Shown: positions 1 through 6,264 of the stretch, piece after piece
Layout: each line of letters starts with the position of its first letter
Numbering within the stretch: position 1 is the first letter of the stretch
Origin: 40CM-2-70-7 sp035631315
GTDB taxonomy: Bacteria > Gemmatimonadota > Gemmatimonadetes > Gemmatimonadales > GWC2-71-9
Assembly: GCA_035631315.1 (NCBI GenBank)
Contig: DASQIZ010000107.1
Location: 106,240-170,239, forward strand
Length of the DNA stretch: 64,000 nucleotides
Reading direction: 5' to 3'
Notes under the pieces: generated by a model
Told to the model about the DNA's origin: nothing
What the model saw: the letters and a program-made list of their open reading frames with translations, nothing else
The model's database searches: none
Position numbers and translations under genes: made by a program

Positions 1-72
1 TGGTTGGACCTCGATCGTACGCCGCGTCCGCTCAAGGCGCACTTCTTGGGCGGTTCCACGGCATGCCGATAG
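1..72 (+). other. possible 3' tail of a truncated upstream CDS
   Basis: Frame 1 is open from the window edge to a TAG stop at 70-72 and encodes 23 residues ending LGGSTACR. It could be the end of a gene that starts outside the window. Nothing in these residues identifies a family, another frame stays open longer, and the stretch is too short to judge. Bases 73-110 show nothing. Confidence 0.2.
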
Positions 73-110
73 CTCTGCAGACGTGTATCCCCCGAAAACC
101 ACAGCGCCCA

Positions 111-341
111 CTAGTCTCGTGACGTCGACGCGGCCCGTCCGAGCATCCGAAAGGCCCAGAAACTCAGCGCGGCATTCGCAAGCACGATCAGGGTCAGTCC
201 AATCGCAATCAAGGACTCCAGGTTGGTTCCGCTGCACTTAGCGACGAACCGAGCGATCGCCCCGATGGCAAGGAAGGCAAGAAAGTGACCCAAGGCGAAC
301 AATCCGAAGAGCGTCCCCGTTAGACGTAGATACAGCCTCAT
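111..341 (-). CDS. small two-segment membrane protein, unknown function
   Basis: This 76-residue protein has two hydrophobic segments, at about residues 8-31 (LFGLFALGHFLAFLAIGAIA) and 44-66 (IAIGLTLIVLANAALSFWAF), and a short polar tail. It fits a small inner-membrane protein. I recognise no family signature and assign no function. It is divergent from the reductase gene at 629 and lies in the less GC-rich first 2.3 kb, so it may belong to an accessory segment. The ATG at 341-339 is the only reasonable start. Confidence 0.5.
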   Translation of the reverse strand: MRLYLRLTGTLFGLFALGHFLAFLAIGAIARFVAKCSGTNLESLIAIGLTLIVLANAALSFWAFRMLGRAASTSRD

Positions 342-628
342 GACTTGATCCCTTCGTTCGTTTCATCATCCTGCATCCCGCGTCGAAGCGGTCAAGGGAG
401 ACACGGCGGGGTGCACGCATCCCGCGCCGAAGGCCGATTCCGACACGCCGAGTCGCGTCCTACCAACGTTTCTGTCCCGCTTCATCTTCTTGATACCCAT
501 TTCATTCCCCTCATGCTGCCTTTGGTTGTTCTTCTCGCCATCCATTCGCAACCCCCAACGGGGGGCCAATCTCGTACGCGGGACACTCAGCCCTGGCACA
601 GCTCCTCATCTGCGAAAGGAACATCGCT
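342..628. other. intergenic region, divergent promoters presumed
   Basis: The gap between the small membrane gene and the reductase gene holds no open frame that looks like a real protein. The only site I can support is an AAGGAAC Shine-Dalgarno-like sequence about 8 bases before the ATG at 629. I see no repeat or terminator of note. Divergent promoters are inferred from gene orientation only. Confidence 0.4.
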
Positions 629-1225
629 ATGTCGAAGGTGATCGCGCTCATGTCCATGTCGCTCGACGGGTATGTCGCCAACCTCAACGACGGCGTGGCT
701 GAAGTGTTCAATTGGTACTTCACATCTGGGAACGTCGAATTCCAAAGCGGTGGGTCGGACCCAATGACGTTCAAGGTATCCATGCAGAGCGCAGGGCACC
801 TTCGGGGCCTCGCGTCCGAGGTCGGTGCCGTACTCACCGGACGACGGACATTCGAGGTGGCCCACGGCTGGGGCGGCAACAACCCGTGGGGTCCGGCATT
901 TGTTCTGACCCACCAGATCCCCGCTGGATGGCCGCGCCCCAACTCGACGGTCCACTTCGTGACCGACGGCCTCGAAAGGGCCGTTAAGCAAGCCAAAGCT
1001 GCGGCGAGTGGGAAATCTGTCGGTGTGCACGGAGCCGACACGATCCAGCAGCTGTTGAACGCCGGTCTCCTCGACGAAATCCACGTCGACATCGCGGCGG
1101 TTCTTCTTGGCTCCGGCGTTCGGCTCTTTGACCACCTCAACGCCACTCCGGCCGTCCTCGGCAACCCAACGGTGATCGCGGGCGTCGGCGTCACCCACCT
1201 GCGCTACCCGCTCCGAAAGTCATGA
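629..1225 (+). CDS. RibD C-terminal / dihydrofolate reductase-like family protein
   Basis: The 198-residue protein has the layout of the stand-alone RibD C-terminal (DHFR-like) reductases common in soil bacteria. It begins with the typical strand and loop MSMSLDGYVA, has a central LTGRRTFE segment (the nucleotide-binding LxGRxTxE region of the family) and a late HGADTIQQLL stretch near residue 135, matching the usual GG/GA-x-x-x-x-Q-L pattern. These enzymes probably use NADPH, but substrates are mostly unknown and this is not the folA or ribD housekeeping gene. Length is normal for the family. The start is supported by AAGGAAC upstream. Base composition is less GC-rich than the core, which fits acquisition. 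Confidence 0.82.
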   Translation: MSKVIALMSMSLDGYVANLNDGVAEVFNWYFTSGNVEFQSGGSDPMTFKVSMQSAGHLRGLASEVGAVLTGRRTFEVAHGWGGNNPWGPAFVLTHQIPAGWPRPNSTVHFVTDGLERAVKQAKAAASGKSVGVHGADTIQQLLNAGLLDEIHVDIAAVLLGSGVRLFDHLNATPAVLGNPTVIAGVGVTHLRYPLRKS

Positions 1226-1296
1226 GTATCGCCGAGGCGTAGATTTTCACGTCGCTCAAGACCGCCACGAGCACCGCCCTTGAGGGGACTATTGAA

Positions 1297-2268
1297 ATGA
1301 AGGCAGCCGTATTACACGCGCAGGGACAGCTCCCCCGATTTGAAGATTTTCCTGATCCACACCCGGGTGAGAACGAAGTGCTCATCACGGTAAGGGCCGC
1401 CGCCCTGAAGAACGTTGACAAGGCAATGGCGAGCGGCACCCACTACGACGCTCATCACGAGCTGATGCCGTCCATTTGTGGCGTGGATGGCGTCGGCATT
1501 CTCGACGACGGTTCTCGGGTCTTTTGCGGAGGTGCCCGGCCGCCTTACGGTATGATGGCTGAGCGAACAGTCGTATCCAGGCGTAGGTGCCTGCCCGTTC
1601 CTGATGCCCTCGACGACAACACCGCAGCAGCTTTGCCGAATCCAGCACTATCGTCGTGGCTCCCCCTCGTTTGGCGAGCAAGGCTCGAGCGCGGTGAGAC
1701 GGTCTTGATCCTCGGTGCGACTGGGGTTGCTGGAAAGCTTGCCATTGAGATCGCAAAGCATCTGGGTGCGGGACGGGTCGTTGCGGCGGGCCGGAACAGA
1801 CAAATCCTCGAAACGCTGCCTAGCCTGGGAGCGGACGCGACCATTGACCTCGGTCAGCCCGATCAGCAGCTGATTCAGATTTTTCAGGATCAAGTCCGCC
1901 AGAAGCACTTCGACATTGTTCTCGACTATGTGTGGGGTCATCCGACGGAGGTTCTCCTTCGGGCCCTGACCGGCCGCGATGTGATGGCCGAGGGCACCAG
2001 GCTCCGCCTAATCGAAATTGGGGAAATGGCTGGCCCAGCTATCCTTATGCCCGCTGCTGCGCTCCGTAGCTCTGGAGTTGAGATCTACGGGAGCGGCGGT
2101 GGCAGCAGCATTCCCCACACCGCAATTTTTGAGACCTTCCCGCAGCTTTGGGCGTTGGCGGCAAGCGGTAAGCTCCGCGTTGACACCGAAGGAGTACCGC
2201 TGGAGGACGTCGAACGGGCTTGGCAACGGACCGACTTGGCGGGTCGAAGGCTCGTCATTAACCCATAG
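1297..2268 (+). CDS. zinc-free MDR-family NAD(P)H:quinone oxidoreductase-like protein
   Basis: This 323-residue protein is a medium-chain dehydrogenase/reductase of the zinc-free quinone oxidoreductase type. The N-terminal GroES-like domain (about 1-120) has the family opening, with HPGENEVLITVRAAALKNVD around residue 22. The Rossmann domain carries ILGATGVAGKLA near residue 147, corresponding to the AxxGxxG nucleotide loop. Catalytic and structural zinc ligands are not evident. It is 71 bases downstream of the reductase gene on the same strand, so the two may be co-transcribed. The substrate cannot be read from sequence. The lower GC content relative to the rest of the window suggests transfer. 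Confidence 0.82.
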   Translation: MKAAVLHAQGQLPRFEDFPDPHPGENEVLITVRAAALKNVDKAMASGTHYDAHHELMPSICGVDGVGILDDGSRVFCGGARPPYGMMAERTVVSRRRCLPVPDALDDNTAAALPNPALSSWLPLVWRARLERGETVLILGATGVAGKLAIEIAKHLGAGRVVAAGRNRQILETLPSLGADATIDLGQPDQQLIQIFQDQVRQKHFDIVLDYVWGHPTEVLLRALTGRDVMAEGTRLRLIEIGEMAGPAILMPAAALRSSGVEIYGSGGGSSIPHTAIFETFPQLWALAASGKLRVDTEGVPLEDVERAWQRTDLAGRRLVINP

Positions 2269-2349
2269 GCGTTTGACGCGGCCCTCCGTCCAGGCGCGTG
2301 TTTTCTGGATTCCGAGATTGAGGTTCCCATGTTTCTCCCCATTTTCAGC
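2269..2349. other. non-coding start of a 434-base gap
   Basis: Between the oxidoreductase stop and the tRNA-Lys gene there are 434 bases without a credible protein frame. The first 80 bases show nothing definite. The remainder holds the inverted and direct repeats and the terminator listed separately. The composition resembles an island edge more than core intergenic DNA. Confidence 0.4.
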
Positions 2350-2428
2350 CGCGCATCTTGCAGTTATTTGGTGTGTGGACCCGCGCAGGATGCGCGCGTT
2401 TTCGACGAAAACTGCTGCAGGATGCGCG
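2350..2428. repeat. three copies of a GCAGGATGCGCG-type repeat, one inverted
   Basis: The word CTGCAGGATGCGCG occurs at 2415-2428. A close copy sharing GCAGGATGCGCG lies at 2385-2396. The reverse complement of 2350-2363 reads CTGCAAGATGCGCG, one mismatch from the full word. A short perfect inverted repeat GTTTTCG-A-CGAAAAC sits between the two direct copies. The arrangement could be a protein-binding or recombination region, or a degenerate mobile repeat. I do not recognise it. Confidence 0.55.
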
Positions 2429-2457
2429 AAAACGGGGGGTACCACGCAGGGTTCGGG

Positions 2458-2493
2458 ACCAGGCGAGTTAACCGCAGGGTTGCCTCGCCTGGT
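2458..2493. repeat. 10-bp perfect inverted repeat with inner stem
   Basis: ACCAGGCGAG at 2458-2467 is the exact reverse complement of CTCGCCTGGT at 2484-2493. Inside, AACC (2470-2473) can pair with GGTT (2478-2481) around a GCAG loop, giving a nearly continuous stem. No U-run follows on either strand, so a simple terminator is unlikely. The function is unknown. Confidence 0.6.
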
Positions 2494-2620
2494 GCCGGAC
2501 CAGGCTCGGTGAGATGTTGGTGACTGACTACGCCAGTAGCGGCCACTTTGCCGTTGCTTTGACGGTCCATTCGCGCCGATGCATCACCATCCTGCTTCCG
2601 GCGTGCTCATAAAGACCACA

Positions 2621-2646
2621 AGAAAGGCAGCCCCGCATAGCGGGGC
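2621..2646 (-). terminator. intrinsic terminator downstream of tRNA-Lys
   Basis: Read on the minus strand, GCCCCGC-TAT-GCGGGGC (2646-2630) forms a seven-pair GC stem with a three-base loop, followed by TGCCTTTCTT. It lies about 57 bases beyond the 3' end of the tRNA-Lys gene, in the right orientation to end that transcript. Another inverted repeat, GTTTGGA (2650-2656) with TCCAAAC (2674-2680), lies between it and the tRNA. Confidence 0.7.
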
Positions 2647-2702
2647 CGAGTTTGGAGACCGGTGCGACCTTAGTCCAAACGTGCCGTTGATAGGAACTAG
2701 AG

Positions 2703-2775
2703 TGCGCCCGGATGGGATCGAACCATCGACCTAGCGGTTAAAAGCCGCTTGCTCTACCAACTGAGCTACGGGCGC
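2703..2775 (-). tRNA. tRNA-Lys, anticodon UUU
   Basis: The minus strand folds into a complete cloverleaf of 73 bases. The acceptor stem pairs GCGCCCG with CGGGCGC, and A is the discriminator. The D arm is GCTCAGTTGGTAGAGC. The anticodon stem AGCGG/CCGCT encloses CTTTTAA, giving anticodon UUU. The variable loop is AGGTC, and the T arm GATGG-TTCGATC-CCATC is normal. The CCA end is not encoded. It is followed by a terminator on the same strand. A truncated second lysine tRNA lies 168 bases upstream, sharing 21 identical bases over the D arm. Confidence 0.96.
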
Positions 2776-2801
2776 GGCCTGACAAACTTAAGCAGTTTAC
2801 G

Positions 2802-2839
2802 AGAGCAGCGGACTCGAGGTGGCACGAGCCCGCTGCTCT
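2802..2839 (-). repeat. imperfect hairpin that pairs fully only as minus-strand RNA
   Basis: AGAGCAGCGG (2802-2811) is the exact reverse complement of CCGCTGCTCT (2830-2839), with a further CTCG/CGAG inner stem (2813-2816 and 2825-2828). The single intervening mismatch is A opposite C on the plus strand, which becomes a G-U pair in RNA made from the minus strand. The result is a continuous 15-pair stem with an 8-base loop, located between the truncated and intact tRNA-Lys sequences. Confidence 0.6.
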
Positions 2840-2883
2840 TGTTTACCCATTTGTTTACCCGTCCGTACGACACCATACGACAC
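2840..2883. repeat. two pairs of short direct repeats between the hairpins
   Basis: TGTTTACCC occurs at 2840-2848 and again at 2852-2860. TACGACAC occurs at 2866-2873 and 2876-2883. The four words fill the space between the two hairpins. Paired short direct repeats next to a tRNA can be integrase arm or core sites, but no integrase gene is present in the window, so this is only a suggestion. Confidence 0.5.
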
Positions 2884-2884
2884 A

Positions 2885-2928
2885 CAGAGGCCCGCAAGTG
2901 CCTATAACCACTCACTCGCGGACCTCTG
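2885..2928 (-). repeat. 16-bp hairpin, two G-U pairs on minus-strand RNA
   Basis: CAGAGGCCCGCAAGTG (2885-2900) faces CACTCGCGGACCTCTG (2913-2928) across a 12-base loop. Two positions mismatch on the plus strand, but both become G-U pairs in minus-strand RNA, giving 16 continuous pairs. No U-run follows, so it is not a standard terminator. It begins 14 bases past the break point of the truncated tRNA, on the same strand. Confidence 0.6.
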
Positions 2929-2942
2929 AGCACAGGCGGTAG

Positions 2943-2984
<42 letters not shown>

Positions 2985-3139
2985 GTGCGCACCAAAATAA
3001 CATGAGCCCCCGGGCCATGCCGAACGGTCATGGGACTCCCCCGCACCCGGTATTGGAACCCCGCATCCCCTCCCCGCTACACTGTGCCCCGGATCGGCGC
3101 GGCACCCCGCCGCGCCCAGGTACCCCTCAGGGAGGAACC

Positions 3140-3559
3140 GTGTACGCAGGCTTGATTGCAATCCTCATGCTTTTCCAGCCGGCCGCGAAGACCGCCGGTT
3201 GCGTCGTCGTCGTGAACGACGCCAACCAGTTCTATACCGCCTCTGCGGCACAGGTTGCCGACCTGTTCCTCGCGAAGCGCACGACGTGGCAGAACGGTAC
3301 CGCGGTGACCGCGGTCGATCAGATGCCCGAAGCACAGGTGCGCGAGGAGTTCTCGGTCGCCGTCCTGGGCCGTCCGCTCCAGGCCGTGCAGGCCTACTGG
3401 CGCGCCAAGGTGTACCGCGACGAAGCCACGCCTCCGGCCGAACTCGCCAACGACCAGGCTGTGATCGACTACGTCAAGACGCACCCGGCCGCGATCGGGT
3501 ACGTCACGCCTGACGCCGACCTTCCGGCCGGTGTGCATGCGGTGGTGGTGACGCGGTAA
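3140..3559 (+). CDS. small secreted PBP-like (PstS-related) protein
   Basis: The 139-residue product begins at GTG 3140, preceded by AGGGAGGAACC. A hydrophobic signal segment covers about residues 1-18. The body matches the short phosphate-binding-protein-like family: VVVNDANQF, an F/L-A-K-R-T-T-W segment near residue 55, a VDQ motif, FSVAVLGRP and a terminal AIGYVTP. Members are usually about 140 residues and periplasmic. Many are annotated as phosphate ABC transporter substrate-binding proteins, though they lack half of the true PstS fold and their ligand is not established. It stands alone, convergent with the LysR gene, and is not part of the real pst operon at 48 kb. Confidence 0.75.
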   Translation: MYAGLIAILMLFQPAAKTAGCVVVVNDANQFYTASAAQVADLFLAKRTTWQNGTAVTAVDQMPEAQVREEFSVAVLGRPLQAVQAYWRAKVYRDEATPPAELANDQAVIDYVKTHPAAIGYVTPDADLPAGVHAVVVTR

Positions 3560-3566
3560 GGAAGCA

Positions 3567-5501
3567 CTATGCTCTGGCCCGGCGCGCGCGAGCCCTTCGG
3601 GGGGAACGCGTCGCGCCGGTTCCCGGCGTCCGAGCAGCCCGCCGGAACGCCTCCAACACGGCGCGCAACGCCAGACTCGGCTCCCCCCGCCGTCGCAACA
3701 AGTTCAAGCCCCACGGCAGGTCGAAGCCGACCAGGGGGACCGCGACCGTCCCGCCCGGCGGCCGCCGCCGGTGTGACTTGAACCCCAGTCCCCAACCCTT
3801 CCCCCGCGCCACCAGGGCCCAGATGGCCTGAAGGCCGTCGTGGGTGCCATCCACTCGCGGGATCAGCCCCGCGTCGTGCAGCGCGTCAAACACCAGGTCG
3901 TAGAATGCGGGGTGGAAGGCCCGGTCGGGGAACAGAAACGGAATGTCGGCCAAGTCGGCCGGCTTCACGCGCCGCCGCGCGAGCGGATGATCGGCCGGCA
4001 GGAGGGCCATCTGCAGTCGATCCTCGAACATGTGCTCCACGATCAAGCCCGGATACGTGGCTCCGGGATGGGCGTGCGCCAGGCCGAGGTCAATATCTCC
4101 ACGAATGATGGCAGGAGCCTGCTGGGGTGTCGGGATCTCTTCGATCACGACGTGCACGTGCGGGTGCCGTTGCGCCAGATCGGTCAGGACGCGGGCGAGC
4201 ATCTCACCGGTCGTCACGGTGGCCACCGCCCCGATGACACAGCGTCCCTCCATTCCTCTCCGCGCACGCGTCGTGTCGAGGACGATCTGCTCGAGGCCCG
4301 CGAGAATCCCAGGGCATTCTCCGGCCAGCGAATTCCCCGCCGCCGTGAGGTGGACGCCTCGCGCGGTCCGCTCGAGCAGGGGAAGCCCGATCGCGTGCTC
4401 GAGCTCTTTGAGCTGCCGCGAGAGCGCGGGTTGCGTCACGCCCAGCCGCTCGGCCGCGCGGCCGATGGTCTGCGCGGCCGCAACCTCGAGCAGCGCCCGG
4501 AGGTGGCGGATTTCGAGGAGCGCCGGGACGGAGCCAAGCGGGGCGTGTCGCACTTTGCGCACGGGCGGTGGCGGCGGGAGCTGGGGGTCACGCCGCAGGC
4601 AGGCGTGCGGATGATCGCGGACGGCATCGAGGATCCGCTCGAGGACCCTCCGCAGCACCGGTCTCTGATCGTCACGACGCCAGATCGCGGCCGCCCGAAC
4701 TTTGGGAGCGGCGTCCGCCAACGCGACCACGGCGGTGCCCTGAGGCGGTGAGACCGAGCGGGCCCTGCCGATGAGCGACCATCCACGGCCGGCGGACACG
4801 GCCAGGTGACCGTCGCGCAGGCCGACGTCGACCACCAACAGGGGCGACCGCAAGCCACCCTGCCGCAGCACTGCCATGACTTCATCGAGGACGCCGGGCG
4901 CCAGGGCGCGCTGCGGGATGATGAGGGGGTAGTCACCCAGATCCGCCAGCTTCAACCGCCGCTTCCCCGCCAGTGGATGCCCGTGATGCACGATGATGTG
5001 ATCGAGGTACTCATCCCACAGCGGCTCCGTGATCAGCTCCGGATCATCCTCCGCCGCCATCGCCAGTGCGATGTCGATCGCGCCCGAACGGACCTGCTCC
5101 ACCGTGTCCGGTGGATCGAAGTCCTCCACGGTCAGCGTGATTTCCGGGTCCTCCTGGCGCAGCCGCTCCTCCACCGTCGCGGGGATCCCCGCCGCGATGA
5201 TGGTCAGCATCGCCCCGATGGAGACGCGCCCCCGCCGGCCTTCCCTCGTCGCCTCGGCCCGGTCGATCGCGAAGCCGAGGGTGACCAGGAGGTTGGCGGC
5301 ACCGCGCGCGAAGGCCTGACCCGCCGCCGTCGGGGTCACGCCTTTGGAATGACGCTCGAGCAGAGGGACACCGAGCTCGCGCTCGAGCTCGTGGACCTGG
5401 CGGGAGAGGGCGGGCTGGGCGAGGTGGGCGCGCGCCGCGGCGCGGGAGAGGCTTCGCGTCTCTGCGACGGCGATGAAGTTCCTGAAATCCCGAAGGAGCA
5501 T
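3567..5501 (-). CDS. tandem (double) LysR-family transcriptional regulator
   Basis: One uninterrupted frame of 644 residues encodes two complete LysR-type regulators. The first has a winged HTH at about 1-60 (FIAVAETRSLSRAAARAHL, QPALSRQVHELE) and a substrate-binding domain at about 88-298. A basic, proline-rich linker follows (about 299-327). The second HTH is at about 328-388 (QPALSRQLKELE, GLPLLERTARGV) and its effector domain at about 410-625, then a basic tail. LysR regulators are normally about 300 residues and act as tetramers, so one chain supplying two DNA-binding and two sensor units is unusual. The CheC-like gene is divergent 79 bases away and is a possible target. The two halves have diverged, so this is not a recent assembly duplication. 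Confidence 0.88.
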   Translation of the reverse strand: MLLRDFRNFIAVAETRSLSRAAARAHLAQPALSRQVHELERELGVPLLERHSKGVTPTAAGQAFARGAANLLVTLGFAIDRAEATREGRRGRVSIGAMLTIIAAGIPATVEERLRQEDPEITLTVEDFDPPDTVEQVRSGAIDIALAMAAEDDPELITEPLWDEYLDHIIVHHGHPLAGKRRLKLADLGDYPLIIPQRALAPGVLDEVMAVLRQGGLRSPLLVVDVGLRDGHLAVSAGRGWSLIGRARSVSPPQGTAVVALADAAPKVRAAAIWRRDDQRPVLRRVLERILDAVRDHPHACLRRDPQLPPPPPVRKVRHAPLGSVPALLEIRHLRALLEVAAAQTIGRAAERLGVTQPALSRQLKELEHAIGLPLLERTARGVHLTAAGNSLAGECPGILAGLEQIVLDTTRARRGMEGRCVIGAVATVTTGEMLARVLTDLAQRHPHVHVVIEEIPTPQQAPAIIRGDIDLGLAHAHPGATYPGLIVEHMFEDRLQMALLPADHPLARRRVKPADLADIPFLFPDRAFHPAFYDLVFDALHDAGLIPRVDGTHDGLQAIWALVARGKGWGLGFKSHRRRPPGGTVAVPLVGFDLPWGLNLLRRRGEPSLALRAVLEAFRRAARTPGTGATRSPRRARARRARA

Positions 5502-5580
5502 CGGACTCCTAGGCCATGCGCCGGCGGTATCGAACCCCTAGCGGATCGGTATTTCCTGCTGACCGACCCGTTCCTCTATC

Positions 5581-6264
5581 ATGACCGTCGACGATTTCAC
5601 GCCCCTCCGGGCGAGGAGTGACCTTACGTTGACCGAAACCTTACCGCTAGAGGCCTGCGAGCCGGGGCGCCATTTGAGCGCTCTGCGCGAAGTGGCCCAT
5701 ACCGCCAGCCGGGCGGCCTCTGGAGCACTCTCCCGGTCCCTGCGCCGTCGCGTGACGGTCACGGTTCCGGAGTTCGCCGTCTCCCTGCTGGAACAGGTTC
5801 CCGCGGTGCTCGGCCATGCTGGGCGTCCGTTGGTGGCCGTCACCGCCCAGCTGCTGGGCGACATCTCGGGTCCCCTGGCGTGGATCATGTCCGCCCCCGA
5901 GGCGCAGCGGTTGGCGGGCGCCCTGATGATGCGTGATGCGGTATCGGTTTCGCTGGACGACGACGCGATTCACGCGGTGCTGACGCGGAGCGCGCACACG
6001 CTCGCGGCCGCGTATGCCGACGTCCTGGGTGCGCTCACGCATGGCGTGGTCTTTCTCTCGGTGCCCGAGCTGGTCGTCGGCCCGCTCGATCGACTGCTCG
6101 CCCGTCCCCAGGTCACATCCGATCCCCGCCACCCGAATCAGCTGAGTGTCTGCGTCGGGTCCCGGCTGACGTTCGACGACCAGGCGACCACGGTGATGGG
6201 ACACCTCGTGTTCATGCCTCATCATCCCGCCTTCGGTCGCATTCTTCGCGCCCTGGCGGACTGA
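5581..6264 (+). CDS. CheC-like chemotaxis phosphatase-family protein with altered active-site residues
   Basis: The 227-residue protein has the two-fold internal repeat of the CheC/CheX/FliY phosphatases. The canonical signature is D/S-x3-E-x2-N-x22-P. Here the first copy reads S-x3-E-x2-H-x22-P (within LSALREVAH and ending at VPE near residue 62). The second has R-x2-H-x22-P ending at SVPE. The catalytic Asn is His in both and the Glu is lost in the second, so activity on a phospho-aspartate is doubtful. The gene shares TGATG with the following hybrid kinase. I infer a role in modulating that kinase's receiver domain, not in flagellar motility, since no che or flagellar genes are visible. 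Confidence 0.68.
   Translation: MTVDDFTPLRARSDLTLTETLPLEACEPGRHLSALREVAHTASRAASGALSRSLRRRVTVTVPEFAVSLLEQVPAVLGHAGRPLVAVTAQLLGDISGPLAWIMSAPEAQRLAGALMMRDAVSVSLDDDAIHAVLTRSAHTLAAAYADVLGALTHGVVFLSVPELVVGPLDRLLARPQVTSDPRHPNQLSVCVGSRLTFDDQATTVMGHLVFMPHHPAFGRILRALAD

Noticed and set aside
2458..2493. Integron attC site
   Set aside because: The inverted repeat has GTTAACC-like sequence but lacks proper GTTRRRY and RYYYAAC ends at the outer boundaries, and no integrase or cassette array is seen.
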